The notes under the pieces: model-generated | Seen by the model: the letters and a program-made list of their open reading frames with translations, nothing else | Told to the model about the DNA's origin: nothing | The model's database searches: none | Shown here: one piece after another, positions 45,597 to 57,783 of the stretch | How the letters are laid out: each line of letters opens with the position of its first letter | Position numbering within the stretch: position 1 is the stretch's first letter | From: Rana temporaria | Lineage: Eukaryota > Chordata > Amphibia > Anura > Ranidae | Assembly: GCF_905171775.1 (NCBI RefSeq) | Contig: NC_053489.1 | Location: forward strand, 329,936,089-330,000,088 | Length of the DNA stretch: 64,000 bases | Reading direction: 5' to 3' | Made by a program: the position numbers and the translations under genes

Positions 45597-48000
45597 TAGA
45601 CATGTGCAATTAGTTTCGGTCAGAACAATTTTTTGGTCATTCCAAATGAAATAGTAATGAATGTAATTGAAATCTGTTAAAATTTGTTTTGTTTATTTGT
45701 TTTCTAACTAATTCCAATTTTTCAGAACAATTAGAATTTGGATCGGTCAAAAAATGATTGACAGATGCAAATTCTGTGTGAAGAAATAGCTGGTTGTTAA
45801 GCAGCAGGCCGGGAAGCGGGCCACCCACATCTTTAACAACCATAAGTCATCATCTGTCAGCTGGCTTCCCCACTGACAGATGAAAAGAATGCTGGCAACA
45901 ATAGAAAAATGATTAAAAAAAACGGTGTGGGGTCCCCCCCTAGTCCATACCATACCTTTAGGGTCTGGTATGGATTTTAAGGGGGACCCCATGCCAAAGT
46001 TTTTTTTTCAAATTGCGTGGGGTCCCCCCCAAAATCCATAACAGACCCTTATCCAGGCATGCAGCCTGGCAGGTAAGGGGGTATGAGCGAGTGCCCCCCA
46101 CCCCAACCACTGAACCATACTAGGCCCCCGCCCCGCTGAGGAAGTTGATATAACGTAACGCGTCCGGTGGTTTAGGAGCCTGAAACATCACGTCGCTCAT
46201 CTGCTGTTCATTCCTAAAGATTGTTACTTCATGCCGTTTTTTGTCTGGCCAAATGTGAGTAGCCTGACTTTTGCTTCTTTTAAAGAATAAATCCACACAT
46301 TGCAACAGTGAGCACTTAGTCTGTGATTATCTCTTTACATGCACCTGTCCTTTGCGGTTTGGTTGTCTTATGAGGATCTAATACATCAGCCTGGTTCCTG
46401 TTCATGACCTGCCTATTTGATTTGCTTTATTGACCATCTGTTAACTCAGTGGTCCATATATGAAGGTGAGAGTAGCCATCTACAACGGTGGAGGGATCAC
46501 TTCAAAATTTTGGTGGATTGTCACGTGGTGGAGATTTATTTTCGTTTAATTCACTCATCTTCTGACACTTATGGACTTTTGGACTGTTTGTTTGAATTGT
46601 ATTTAATGTTTAATATTTTTTTTTTTTTTTTTTTTTGCATATTCATATTCACACTTATGGTATTGGTGTTTGAGTATACCAGTATCATTTATATATTTGA
46701 GTTTTGCGCTGCACTTTTTCTATTTTATTTTATACTAGGCCACATGCCCTCAACATAATAAAAACAGACAGTTTTTGACAATGCCTTTATTAAAAAATAG
46801 AAAAATAGTGTTGCTCGATGTAAATCCATCGTCAATCACGCCACCCGCCGACCCTAAAAAAGACAAAAAACTAAAATATTCCACCTCATGGGAGGACACC
46901 CACCAAATGCCCAGCATGCACCAGTCTGTGACATCAGAGGGAAGCTGTGCCACTCAGTGACATGAATGTCCATCATGCACCAGTTTGTGATGTCAGAAGG
47001 GGGCGGTTCCACTGGATGACATAGCCAGGTGGTCCCGCCCCTTACCTATATAAGACATGTCAAGCAGCAAGCCAGTTTAAAAAAAAACGGTGTCCTCCAA
47101 TGTAAATCCATTGTCAATCACGACTCCCGCTGCACCGCCGGATCCGAAAAAGAAATTGCTCCCAGCATGCACCAGCCCATGACACCCCAAGGGGGCGGTA
47201 ACACCAGATGGCATCACCAAGTGGCTCCACCCCTTATCTATACAATAACAGCAAGCCAGGCATTTGGCGGTTTGCCTTAGTTGACAGTGGAGCATTTTTT
47301 TTATTTCTTTTTGGGGTCTGGTGGTGGTGGTGGTGGCGGCATTATTGATGATGGATCTACATTGGGAAGCACTGTGTTTTTTTTTAATGAAGCAAATCTC
47401 AAAAACTATCTGTTTTTATTACTTGACACTTTTTTGGTGAATGCATAGAAGTATCCCCTACTCATTCACATGGGGGTGGGATCTGGGGGTCTCCTTGTTA
47501 AATGGGGCTTCCAGACTCCAATAAGCCCCCTGCCCACAGACCCCCACAACCACAGCCTAGGGTTGTGGGGATGAGGGCCTTATCATCATCAACATGGGGG
47601 CAAGGTGCTTTGGGGTGGGGGGCTCACCCCACACCCCCTATGTTGAGGACATGTGGCCTGGTATGGTTCAGGAGGGGTGCTTACTCACCCCCTCCATTTC
47701 CTGGCCTGCCAGGCTGCATGCTCAGACAAGGGCCTGATATGGATTTTGGTTGGCCCCACACCGTTTTTTTTTTTGTTTGTGTGGCCAATCAGGGCTCAGA
47801 ATGTGCAGTGCACAGTTAATTGCAGGGTGTTCGGCAAGGTGAACAACTGCAAAACGCCCTGCAAATTCAGGTATTTGCCGAGCGGGCAAACAGGTGATGT
47901 CCGGGCTAAACTTGTTTTCAGCCTGCACCTTTTTCCCAACTCTAATTCTGAAAAGCTCCTGCCTGTAGGTTATCCTAATAAAATCAAGGACAGACCCTCA
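45597..48000. mobile_element. hAT-like element (TAGACATGTGCA end), right end unclear
   Basis: The left end TAGACATGTGCAATTAG matches the end of the complete hAT at 59397. The interior has CCATACCAGACCCTTATCC-type palindromic blocks and GGTGTGGGGTCCCCCCC. A 605-bp insertion sits at 46127. No right end TGCACATGTCTA is visible, so the edge at about 48000 is approximate. No transposase. Confidence 0.6.
46127..46731 (+). mobile_element. Insertion with 10-bp duplication, Penelope-like tail
   Basis: ATACTAGGCC is duplicated at 46117-46126 and 46732-46741. The unit contains AACGTAACGCGTCCGG near its start and ends TTTGCGCTGCACTTTTTC. Similar AAACGTGTCGG and GAGCGCTACACTTTC phrases occur in the same order at 51184-51760. 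Length, variable duplication and tail point to a 5'-truncated retroelement; Penelope-like is a tentative label. Confidence 0.6.
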
Positions 48001-49489
48001 TCTAGGATAAGGGTTTAGCATAGATGAAGGGGATCCCATTTCATTTACAAACAAAACATGGCAGCCAGGAACTGTAAATTGCCAGCCATTTAAATTGCAT
48101 TTTTTCTTTATAAATGTAAATGTTGCTGTAATAGGCTGTATACATCAAACAGGTACACCGTTTCACAGACAAGTTCAATTAGCCCTAAGCTTGTTATTTA
48201 AATTAATTTAGCTTTTTCTTTTTTATTTCACTTTAAGCATTATTTGAATTTCTGCTTCCTGACAATAGCAGGCTCCACATGCCCTTTGTTTGACAATCCT
48301 CTGCCTATTAGCTTCGAAAATGTCTATAACTGATTTAAATTATTGATCTCAGTGAGGGTTCAGATTCAGCACTTGGACTTAGATAATGTCTGATGTACAT
48401 ACAGTATATCTTGAACCAAACTAATGTACATTCATTGTGCCACTATTTTGTACTTAGACCAGGGATAGACAATCTTGCCACTCCAGCTAAGGTTAAACTA
48501 CAAATCCCATGAGGCATTGCAAGCCTCTGGTAGCCACAGACATGACTGCCTTTTTAATTCTGCTGTTCTTGATTGGGTGTATGAGGTTAAATAGGTATCT
48601 TTTGTAAGGTTAGCAAAACTTTCAAAATTCCATTCCCTAAAAAATGTATTTAGATTTTTTTTTTTTTTTTTAAGGAAAGAACTGAACATAGCATGACTGT
48701 AGCATTTCAGGAAATGGAAAACATTTTTTTTTATCTTTTTTAGCACATGCAAACTACAATGTTCTGGCTCTGCAACCTTTTGATTTGTAACGACCATCTA
48801 TATTTACAAGAGGTTAATAAACTATGAGGATGGTAACACTATTATTTTTGCTTCAAGCAACCAGAGAAACATGGATCAGCTCTCTGTTTTGACAGTCACA
48901 TCTATAGTATCCATTAAAAGGTGCCTCAAGATAGATTTCACATCAAGTTGGCTATTTTTAGAGGTTATAAAGCATAATAAGCAACGTGTCTACAAGACCT
49001 AAGAAACATCTGCACTACAGGAAAATTGCAACATTATATATTTTTTTACTTTAACAGTTTAAAAACTTTGGAAAAATTTATTATTTTGATATAATTTTTA
49101 TTCAAGGGTAGTTGAATCTACTCAAAATAAAGCAGTTTATCTGAACACTTTATATGAAATGAGAACTAGAACCCTTGAAGTTAGATTAAACCATCTCATA
49201 GGGAGATGCACTCTAGTGTGCTATTAATCAGCAATAGAAAGAATTACTCTAAAGGCGGATATAATACAATGCAGCACTAGAGTGCATCACCATGCAGCTC
49301 ATTATGGACTGATATTGGCTTTGCATCCTATCATTGTAAAGGTTCATTATACTGTATGTTCAGAAATCTGAAGCACAGAGAGAAAACAGTTCAGGTATAT
49401 TCCCTATGCTGATCAAAAACATAAATATAGAAGTTTTCTTCTCTATTTTTTTTATTTTAGATTTCAGTGGGGGTCTTCTATTTTATGGA
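48001..49489. other. Mostly unassigned; short hAT-type MITE piece
   Basis: 48465-48535 holds CACTCCAGCTAAGG and AAACTACAAATCCCATGAGG, a phrase of a widespread vertebrate hAT-type MITE. The remainder is AT-rich, with no gene or element ends recognised. Confidence 0.45.
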
Positions 49490-50310
49490 AAAAATCAAGA
49501 GATGGTGTTGCGCTCCAATAGCATAGAATGGTGTAATTGGTAAAATGTATAAATAACCAAAATAGTATAATTGATAAATGAATGTGCTAATATACAAATA
49601 GACTGACTGAAAGATACAAATCTCTATAAATGCTAAGATAAGGTGCATAAAAAGGTGTACTGAATGAAAGTGCAAACAGTGCAGATAAGGTGACTCAGGT
49701 GCATAAATAAAATCACAACGTAAAGATAATAATATATGCCGTCGCAGAGGAAATCGCAGGATGGTGTTATGCTCCAATCAACATGAATGACTGGACATAA
49801 CTGATATGCAACAATGATGGATGAATAAAGCCTTGAACTAAATAAGAGTGCAAATACATACAAATAGGTGACTGTATAATGTAAGTAAAATCACATCATA
49901 TGAATGGTGGATGGAACCGCAGGATTGTCCAATTGCTACAAAGTGTAAATGGTGCAACTGCGACTCAGTCCAAGAGGTGAAGAAATTGCAAGGTGCAAGT
50001 AGAGTGCTGGGTGCAGAAATAGAATCGCAACGTAAAGACAATATATGCAGTCGCAGAGGAAATCACAGGATGGTTTTATGCTCCCATCAACATGAATGAC
50101 TGAACATAACTAATATACACCAATGATGGATGATGCAACTGCGACTCAGTCCAGAAGGTTATTCAATTTAATCAAAAGAAATTGCAAAGTGCGAGTGAAG
50201 TGCTGGGTGCTAAATGACATCAGCAGGTGGCAAGGTGACTTGTTGGTGAATCTTCGGTGTATGGTGACACCCAATGGTGTGCTAGCAAATTACCTTACGG
50301 CTGCAAGGTA
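49490..50310. repeat. Tandem units of about 308 bp
   Basis: TCGCAGAGGAAATC starts at 49742 and again at 50050, followed by the same AACATGAATGACTG and CCAATGATGGATGA text, giving a period near 308 bp. A diverged partial third unit begins at about 49495 (GATGGTGTTGCGCTCCAATA). No coding sequence. Could be the repeated leader of a Penelope-like element or a local satellite. Confidence 0.7.
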
Positions 50311-50860
50311 AGCAGCATTCAAGAAAACCAATGGAATCACTCGGGGGTAGAGGGTATACCTCCTATCCGTCCTTCCAGTAGTGTGTCACCAAAGTGTGTC
50401 ACCAGGCAGGGTAGAAAAAACATAGAGGAGGCTCTCTAGTGTAATATGTTTTAAACACTCAGCGGTTTATTCAAACATATAACAAACAGGGTACTCACAT
50501 TTAAAACAGTAATGTAGCGTATATCAGAAACGAGCAGCGAGCTCACACTATGCAAACGCTGAGTTTGCTGCCTGGTGACACACTTTGAAGCTGTCTTACC
50601 CTGCTGACCACCCAGCCTGGAAGGAAGCCTTAACCCCCTAGGTGCCACATATTGCTCTCATTAAGGGTGGAGACACCAATCATACGGTCCTGAGACATTT
50701 CAGACAACATCATAATAGAACTTCAATCTCATTGCCCATCAGGTTTAAATGTAGAATGGGACATTAATTTGTTCATAGATGTGGCCTAACATCCAGGGAT
50801 ATGTTGTGGTTCCCTAATATGTATATACCTAGTACAGCCATTATCACTCCCCACCCCCTT
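50311..50860. other. Continuation of repeat, no gene
   Basis: GTGTGTCACCAAAGTGTGTCACC and nearby phrases suggest the non-coding part of the same element as 49490-50310. No frame supported. Confidence 0.4.
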
Positions 50861-51760
50861 TAAATTTGTGCCTTTTTTATTTTTATTTTTTATTACATTT
50901 ATTTATTTTAATTGCATTTAGTGCTACCTATCTGCATTTATATATGTACATGTGGGCTTGCTTTTTCAATTTAACTGAAAGTGTTATGGACAGTGTTTAT
51001 GCAGCGTTCCACATCGAGAAGTGGATCGCACGCTGCCACGCCATTTTGCCCGAAACCAAAAGTGGCTGTACAGGATGCTGGAGCAAACAAGTGAGCCTCG
51101 CTCTCATCACCGGGGGGCTTCATATCTATAAATTGGAGTTGGCTGCAATGGAGAGACACCCCCAGATGACATGTTATGACTCGAAACGTGTCGGAAAGAC
51201 TCCATTGCCGTCTCTTCTTTATTTATTCACTACATGCGCTGTAACTTCATCTTAAATGTAAGTGCAATTGCTTATCTGCATGTCATACAAGCTAATGCCT
51301 ATTCAATATCTGGGCAAACTTATATCTGTTGAAGAGCCATTGGTCGATTTCTTGTCCCTAAAGTGATCCCTCTGGAGTTCACATTGATCGTTAAGCCTGT
51401 TTGACTCATGAAATATGTTTCCTTGAGTCCATGATATCTGGTAAGCCTGCATCTTTATCGGTGGAGGGTTATTTCACTGCACCTAAGAAGTCACTTTCAG
51501 TTGAATTTTGTTTCATCACTTCAACGTTTGATTCATAACTCATCAGTGACACGTGGTGGATGCTTTGTCACTCACAGTTATACCTGTATATGGACATTTA
51601 CCACATGGTGTATCTTTGTACATTATTAAAATTTTTGTGCGATTTCACTGGACATTTTTATGTTTGTTTTTCACTCTCATTGTGTTTCATTTTTATGTCA
51701 TATTGAATATTAGTATTTTAACATACAGTGTATTCGTTTGAGCGCTACACTTTCACCCAC
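50861..51760 (+). mobile_element. Penelope-like/non-LTR 3' tail
   Basis: CTCGAAACGTGTCGGAAAG at 51180-51198, GGTGGAGGGTTATTTC, CACGTGGTGGATGC and GAGCGCTACACTTTC occur in the same order as in 46127-46731. Untranslated tail only, no reverse transcriptase. Family label tentative. Confidence 0.45.
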
Positions 51761-51916
51761 ACTTGTTTACCTTTGTTATTTTTCAACTAGCCGTATTAGC
51801 AGCTTTATTTTCTTTTCTTTTGTATTAGCAGCGCATAGTTACCCCAACACCATTCTTTTGTTCAAAGGGTTAACAGCTTGCATAACCAGTGTTTTTCTAT
51901 ACTGTGTGAGGTGCCT

Positions 51917-52203
51917 TTACTAGGGGAAGAGATGGAATTTATTCCTTGCTTTGCAGGGACACAGATCACACCCCTTCCCCCTGTCAGAATGGAAATCTGT
52001 TTACATAGGCAGATCACATTTCTGTCTTTCTGCCCAATGATCAGCGAATATTGAGTACCCTGCACCCACCGTTCGGCTTCCACTGTGTATAATAACAGTG
52101 AAAGCGAGCTGCCTACGGCACACATGCACGTGATCAGTGATCCGGCGCACAGCTGCTGCCCTGTAGCAATAAAACTGCTATAGGGCAGATCTAAAGTGGT
52201 CAA
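51917..52203. mobile_element. Fragment of a TTAA-type element
   Basis: GGGACACAGATCAC, GTTTACATAGGCAGATCAC and the closing CTAAAGTGGTCAA resemble the right parts of 23457-24476 and 42077-43080. Ends are not intact. Confidence 0.5.
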
Positions 52204-52258
52204 TGCCCAAAATATTGTATGTCAATGCATGCACAAGTGTATGTACAAGTATTCTTTG

Positions 52259-52261
<3 letters not shown>

Positions 52262-52306
<45 letters not shown>
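52262..52306. repeat. (TA)n microsatellite
   Basis: Uninterrupted TA dinucleotides for about 44 bp. Confidence 0.95.
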
Positions 52307-52311
<5 letters not shown>

Positions 52312-53039
52312 ACCAAATACCCTTCCTGCTCACCTATTTGTGTTGACTTGTAAAAAAGTTTATGTATTCTACCTAAATATTTACATCTATAACTTTTCTG
52401 TTAGAAACTTATAAAGCTCTCATAAAACATGTTTCTCCAAATATTTATCATAGTATACAATGTAGTTGGGCAGTTAGTCTTGATTTCTGAATCCTCGGTT
52501 GCTTAGATCAATGTAAATCACAATACACTGTCACTTAGATGGCAAGAAAAAGGGCTATGTTTTCCTTTATTTGCATATATTTGCATGTTATAAAATTTTA
52601 ACATTTTCCCCTGTGACATTTGTGTTTATTTACGGGTACATAAATCTTTTATCATTTTGTTTCAATTTAATAGCATGAAATGAAATGCTTCCTTATGGAA
52701 ATGGAAAAAATTGACATGGGCATAATGCTCAAAATGCAGTACTTCTTATAAGCTCTGGCATTGTGCTAAAGTGTTATACTTTAGGGCTTGTTCAAAATAT
52801 ATGCAGTAAACTGCATTTTTCTGCACTAAATAAACACTGGTCATTGCATATAAAACTATGTGCACAATTCACATGGCAATCATGGTTTGATGTGTGGTGT
52901 AGAAAAATTCAGCATTTCTGGATGGTTCTGGATGGCATCACATATCACCATACAGCCGTGCAATGCATTACACTGCTGTACAGAGGCATGATTGAAGTGC
53001 ACAGTAGAATACTTTTTAATGTGGACCCAGCGGTCATGG
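52307..53039. other. No recognisable feature
   Basis: AT-rich sequence without supported genes or repeat ends. Confidence 0.5.
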
Positions 53040-53463
53040 TAGTGTGGACCCAGTGGACCCAGGGGTCATGGTACATGTTGGCACCAATGAGAGGAAGGTG
53101 AAGAGTCCTAAAAAATAATTTCAGGGACTTAGGGAATAGATTGAGGAAATTGACCTTCAACTTAGTTTAAAATACTACCTGTGCCTCAAGCCACATGAGA
53201 GGCAGCAGGAGCTTAGGGAAATAAACAAGTGGCTGAGGAATTGGTGTAGGAAAGACGGGTTCGGCTCTTTAGTAAGGATGGGCAGCACCTTAATGGGGAT
53301 GGCATAGCCCTATTGGGAGAAGTAAGATGGCCACAAAGTTGGAGGGAAAATGAAGGGAAAGTGAATATGCACCCATACAATGCTGAGAGGAGTATACATA
53401 AATGCTAGGAGCCTAGCTAACAAAATGGAGGAACTGGAGCTGCTATTACATGAGGAGGACTTA
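53040..53463 (+). pseudogene. CR1-like LINE: ORF1 esterase end and ORF2 start
   Basis: In shifting frames this reads MVHVGTNERK (about 53070), FRDLGNRLRKL, ELREINKWLRNWCRKDGFG and KDGQHLNGDG (about 53272-53301). These are the HVGTND and DGxHL blocks of the GDSL-type esterase found in CR1-clade ORF1. The ORF2 endonuclease then begins INARSLANKMEELELLLHEE. The line is cut at the codon for leucine by Harbinger C and continues at 59312. Frameshifts and a stop after the esterase block make it inactive. Confidence 0.8.
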
Positions 53464-54082
53464 GGCCGCGTACACACGATCAGTTAAACCGATGAGAACG
53501 GTCTGATGGACCGTTTTCATCGGTTCAAACTGATCGTGTGTGGGCACTATCGGTTATTTAACCATCGGTTTAAAAAAAGCCAACTTGTTTTAAATTTAAC
53601 CAATGGATTCCTAACCGATAGAAAAAAAACGATCGTTAGTAGGCACGACCATCGGTTTAAAATCCACGCATGCTCAGACTAAATTAGGGGACAGGAGCGC
53701 TCGTTCTGGTAAAACTAGCATTCGTTATGGAGATGGCACATTCTACATTTTTAAAATGAGTGCCTCGTTTATTGCAGCGCATTTTTTTCTTCGTTCTATT
53801 GCTAGAATAAAGACGTTGTTTTGCTGATGGTATTTAGACAGAGTTCTCCCATACTGACTTCTTTTATTTTTGGCTTGTGATTTCATGAATAATCCTTTTT
53901 TTTAAAAAAGCCAGATCTCCAAAATATTTTTTTGTACTCCACATTTTTTTTATCAAGTTATCACAACATTTTTTTTTTTTAAATGTCAGTTTTTTTTATT
54001 ATGTTATCACTACAAAATTATCCCCCCCCCTCAAGGAGGTTGTGTCCTTTGTTAATTACAAATTGTATTTCTGAAATGTTTT

Positions 54083-54487
54083 ATGGCTGTTCACCAGAAA
54101 AACACAATAGACAAGTATTTAACTTACATTAAATCTCCATTTATTCTGGAACAAAAAATTAAACATGAAGGGCAACAATTGACCAATCAGCCAAATATAT
54201 GCAGACTTTGGAGCCCAAAGGCACATTCCACCATGATAAACAACAAAATCAATAACATGAGGAGTCCCTCTAATTTGGGTCACAATGTGCTCCCCAAATC
54301 CCAGAAATCAGAAGCAGCAGCAGATGTCATACATGACCCCAAGCTGTGGTACTACAACAACCTCAGTTTTCTGTCAGATCAGCTTGAAGCCAGGGAATCA
54401 CTTTCTGGTCTTCCTTGCAGCCTTCCTTCCATGGCTCCCTGCAGCGTTCCTTCCACGGCTCCCTCCACGGCCCCTTGCAAGTGGTGA
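54083..54487 (+). pseudogene. Inverted MADF exon-1 remnant (C)
   Basis: The + translation contains STMINNKINNMR, EAAADVIHDPKLWYYNNLSF and QLEARESLSGLPCSLPS. This matches MADF exon 1 of the same element (STMISNKINNMR, PKLWYYKHLSF, QIEARESLSSLPS). The start is degraded. Its end is antisense to the C-terminal codons of MADF exon 2, as in copy B. Confidence 0.85.
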
Positions 54488-55646
54488 GAATGTGGCAGCA
54501 GGAGGAGGAGGAGGAGACTGGGTCGGGTCACTGAGTTGTGTGGTCTCAGTCAGCAGGCCCCTTCTTCCCCTCTGCATCACAGATGCTATAATATCCTCTG
54601 CCCGGGCCTGTTGTCTCTCCTCCATTTTTTGCAGCTGGTCTGCAATGTAGGAGCTGTAGCCCTCAACAGGGTTAAGGGGGGCACTCATGATTTCAGCTGC
54701 CTCCCTAATGACCCGCAGAGACTCCTCCTCCAGTTGGGACATGCGCTTAGGTCTTTTGTGGCACATCTGGAGGGGAGGCACCTGTGATACAGTGCTGCCA
54801 CTGGGCCTGGGCACCTGCTGACTGCCACTCGACCCAGCCTCCTCCTGTCTGCCACTCACCCTTACCTCCTCCTGGCTGCCACATTCCGGAGCCTCCTCCT
54901 CCTCTTGGCTGATCTCTTCCTGTGTATAAAAAAGGGACATGGTTTTATTTTTTGCTTCATCAATCACACACATTTTCAAGCTCATAACGTTTTTTTTTTT
55001 TTTGGTGTAAATTGAACAGACTCTCATTCTGACCCCTGCATTTGGCATCCCTGTCACAATAATTTTTGCCCACGACTTTTGTTTGTGTTTTCAAGCTTTC
55101 ATTTTGGTTCAAAAATCATCTTGTTAAACCAACACTAATTTGCGGCCAAGAAATATGTTGTAAACTACTATACCTGACTGAAGATGTGCAGATCTGGCTC
55201 CTAAATCTCAGCCAGCTCCTCTGCACACTCTGCAGGGGTGGGGGAACAGTGGAATTAATGCTGGAGGGAACGGTGGAGGGAAGGGTGGAAGGAAGACTGG
55301 AAAGTGATTCCCGGGCCTCGATCTGATCCTCCAGAAAACTGAGGTGTTTATAGTACCACAGCTTGGGCTCCTGTACTTCATTTGCTGCTGCTCCTGACCT
55401 CCGAGAAGCAGAGACCTGTTTAAAACGCTTCTTGTAAGCATTCCTCATGTTATTGATTTTGTTGCTTATCATGGTGGAAGTGAGCTCTGATATCCAGGTC
55501 TGCATATAAGTGACCAATTGGTCAATTGTTGCCCTTCGGACATTGTTATTATAATAATAGGGGTTTTTGATTTCCCACAGGCATTTTAGTTCCCGATATT
55601 TCTCAATGAAGCACATCATGTTATCGGGCTCTTTGAGCATTTGCAT
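54398..55646 (-). pseudogene. Harbinger C MADF-domain protein, frameshifted
   Basis: Exon 1 is 55646-55174 and exon 2 54919-54398, with donor GTATAG and acceptor CACAG as in copy B. ATG 55646 is chosen because from there to the conserved LW pair the spacing (24 residues) equals that of copy B. MADF domain: FIEKYRELKCLWEIKNPYYY, QLVTYMQTWIS, INNMRNAYKKRFKQV, PKLWYYKHLSFLEDQIEARE. A frameshift and a stop lie near the end of exon 1 (about 55200-55260). Exon 2 is intact: acidic start EEISQEEEEAPE, helical VIREAAEIM / QLQKMEERQQARAED, basic tail GRKAARKTRK. Stop TGATTCCCTG is at the same place as in B. Confidence 0.85.
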
Positions 55647-55682
55647 ATTCCAGAAATTTCTAGAAGAGAAAACCAAAGACAT

Positions 55683-56334
55683 ATAAACACTAGGGTCAGC
55701 TTAAATTGACAGAATCTAATCACAATCTTGACCTTTAAACACAGTGTCTACTGCTGCCACTAAAATGCTGCCCAGCTCTGCCCCATTGTTGTACAATGAT
55801 GATTTAACTGCATACCCTGTGTTTACATTAAAATAAATACGTGGCATTAAAATATTCAAAAGTAATGAGAGCATTCATCAAGGCACCATTCATGTGTAGA
55901 TATCATGCCCCTCAGCATTGATGAGATGATACACTGCTTAATTACCTCTGTCCAACAATCACAATCATTGCCTGATCTTATACACAGTAAAATAAAGATA
56001 TTTTTGAGTCTCCCATATATTTATTGTAGATGTCTCCGAGCAGATGGAGAGCAAAATTGCATGGGGGGCCCCAAGATTAAATTGCTCAAGGGTCCAATCA
56101 ACATAAACCCCCCATCTCATGACTCAAGTCTATATAGGCCTCTGCTGGCCCCATTTTCATTTTTACCTTTGTTTAAGTCGGTCGTCACTTCCGCTCGTCA
56201 AGACTCTGCATAATCAACATAGTCACGTTGTTCTCCTTATATACCCTGTGCATGCGTGAAACGCTGCCCTCTTCGCCCGCCCATGACAGACCTTTTCCTC
56301 AATTCCACGCCCCTAATCAGTGTGAAACGACAAT
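55683..56334. promoter_or_regulatory. Divergent Myb/MADF promoter region, Harbinger C
   Basis: On -, GAGGGCAGCGTTTCACGCAT is followed by TATATAAGG (56243-56235), then AACAACGTG. This corresponds to GAGGGCGGCGTTTCATACAT...TATAAAAGG in copy B. Only one copy is present, so this is the unduplicated state. The MADF leader exon and intron fill the rest. Confidence 0.65.
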
Positions 56335-57720
56335 ATGGCTGTGTCACAGGTGCGTGGTATACCCCGTCCCGACAAGGAAAGCCCCGAGGCGGGAACGTCA
56401 CGATCCAGGCCCAGACGCTACAAAGCCACGAATATGTCGCTTAAAGAGATGGTGGACATACTGCGGAGGAAAGATTACGATGTGATCATGGCCCATACAA
56501 CACCCCTAATCGGAGGAAGGCAAAAATAATGGACAAAGTGGCGAGGAGTCTTTACGATACATTTTGGGTCAGAAGGTCCAAGGAGCAGCTCCGTAAAAGG
56601 TGGTCTGACCTGAAATCGTGGGAGCCAGAGCAGTATAGGAAGATCAGGAAAATTATTGACAAAAGTAGGTATTTTTCTTGTGTTTTTGCAATTATCTTTA
56701 TTATATCTTTGCATGTTTTTCTACATGTGCTTGTTTGGCCTGGTTGTACTTTTGAACATGGCAAGTTTCAGGTTAAAAGTGGGCAAAGTGTAGTATTTTT
56801 CATTCGTAGTTAACCTTGTTCCTCCAAAATCCGATGTTTTCCGCAGATCCAGGAAAAGCACATGTGGTCATGCCTATTTGGCGAAAACCAACGTTTATAA
56901 ACATTGTTGTCAAGATGATGTGTTTGTTCAACCTTACTAGAATCTGAAATGCAAACCGGATTCATTCACACAGTGTAAAGAAGAGCATAATAAGCAGCTG
57001 GTAACACATCTGGACTCAGGAGCACCTGTGTGTCCCCCATAAATAACCTTTTTATTAGGGTCTCACACAGAGGATACTTTTGGGGTGCCTCCATGTGTGT
57101 AACTTTGACAAAAAACATCAGTATTCCAGCTTGGGGAAACTCAGAAAAACAAAGGTGATGTTTTTAGGAATGATCCCAAACAGACAATTGTACCCCACTT
57201 CCAAGCAATGTTTTCTATTTCTGCCCTACAATATCTGTGAGCTGAGTATACCTTTTCTTTCATTTTATTAGGGGAAAGAAGAGGGCATCATTCGGAGGAG
57301 GCAAGGAAGCACAGACATAGACAGACACAGACAAGCACATGAAAAACACCACCAACCTCAGCATGTGGAGGAGGTGGATGTGGAAGAAGGAGGTGTGGAA
57401 TAAGGAGGTGTGGAAGAAGGGGAGGTGGAAGAAGGGGAGGTGGAGATTATCAGCACAACAGGTCAGTGTCTGTGACCACAGCTTCAGGTAAAGAGACGTT
57501 GGCCTGCATATTTCTAATAAACCCATTTTTTTTTTTAGGGGATGAACATGGTGGTGTCAGAGCATCTACTAGTACACCTTTCTCCAGTACTAGTGCAAAA
57601 ATTGTGATTCAAGAAATAATGGAATGCAGTAGTGAAATGGACATTATGAGGAATAGGATGAATGTCATTGAACAAAAATATAAAAACATCATTGACATGA
57701 TGGGCCGTATAGTAGACTGA
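56335..57720 (+). pseudogene. Harbinger C Myb/SANT-like protein, broken
   Basis: Exons 56335-56664, 57272-57461 and 57539-57720, with GTAGGT/GTCAGT donors and TTAG acceptors in the same positions as copy B. Exon 1: GTSRSRPRRYKATNMSLKEM, frameshift near 56490, then MDKVARSLYDTFWVRRSKEQ and LRKRWSDLK. Exon 2 is shorter than in B and interrupted by a stop, with an EEVDVEEGGVE-type acidic tract. Exon 3: a single MECSSEMDIMRNRMNVIEQ unit then KNIIDMM. Role as for the B protein. Confidence 0.85.
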
Positions 57721-57783
57721 TCCTCCCCCAAAAATGTTTGTATGTTGTGTTTTGCGCCCAAATTTGCATTGGATAATCCACCT

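Noticed and set aside
46417..46758. Hydrophobic 113-residue frame with a phenylalanine run
   Set aside because: The run comes from a poly(T) tract in a retroelement tail; no membrane protein family recognised.
48500..49480. Possible host exon in the quieter stretch
   Set aside because: No open frame above background, no splice-bounded conserved text; nothing can be supported.
49740..50130. Possible CRISPR or satellite array from the 308-bp repeats
   Set aside because: Only two clear units and no short-repeat/spacer pattern; reported as a tandem repeat.
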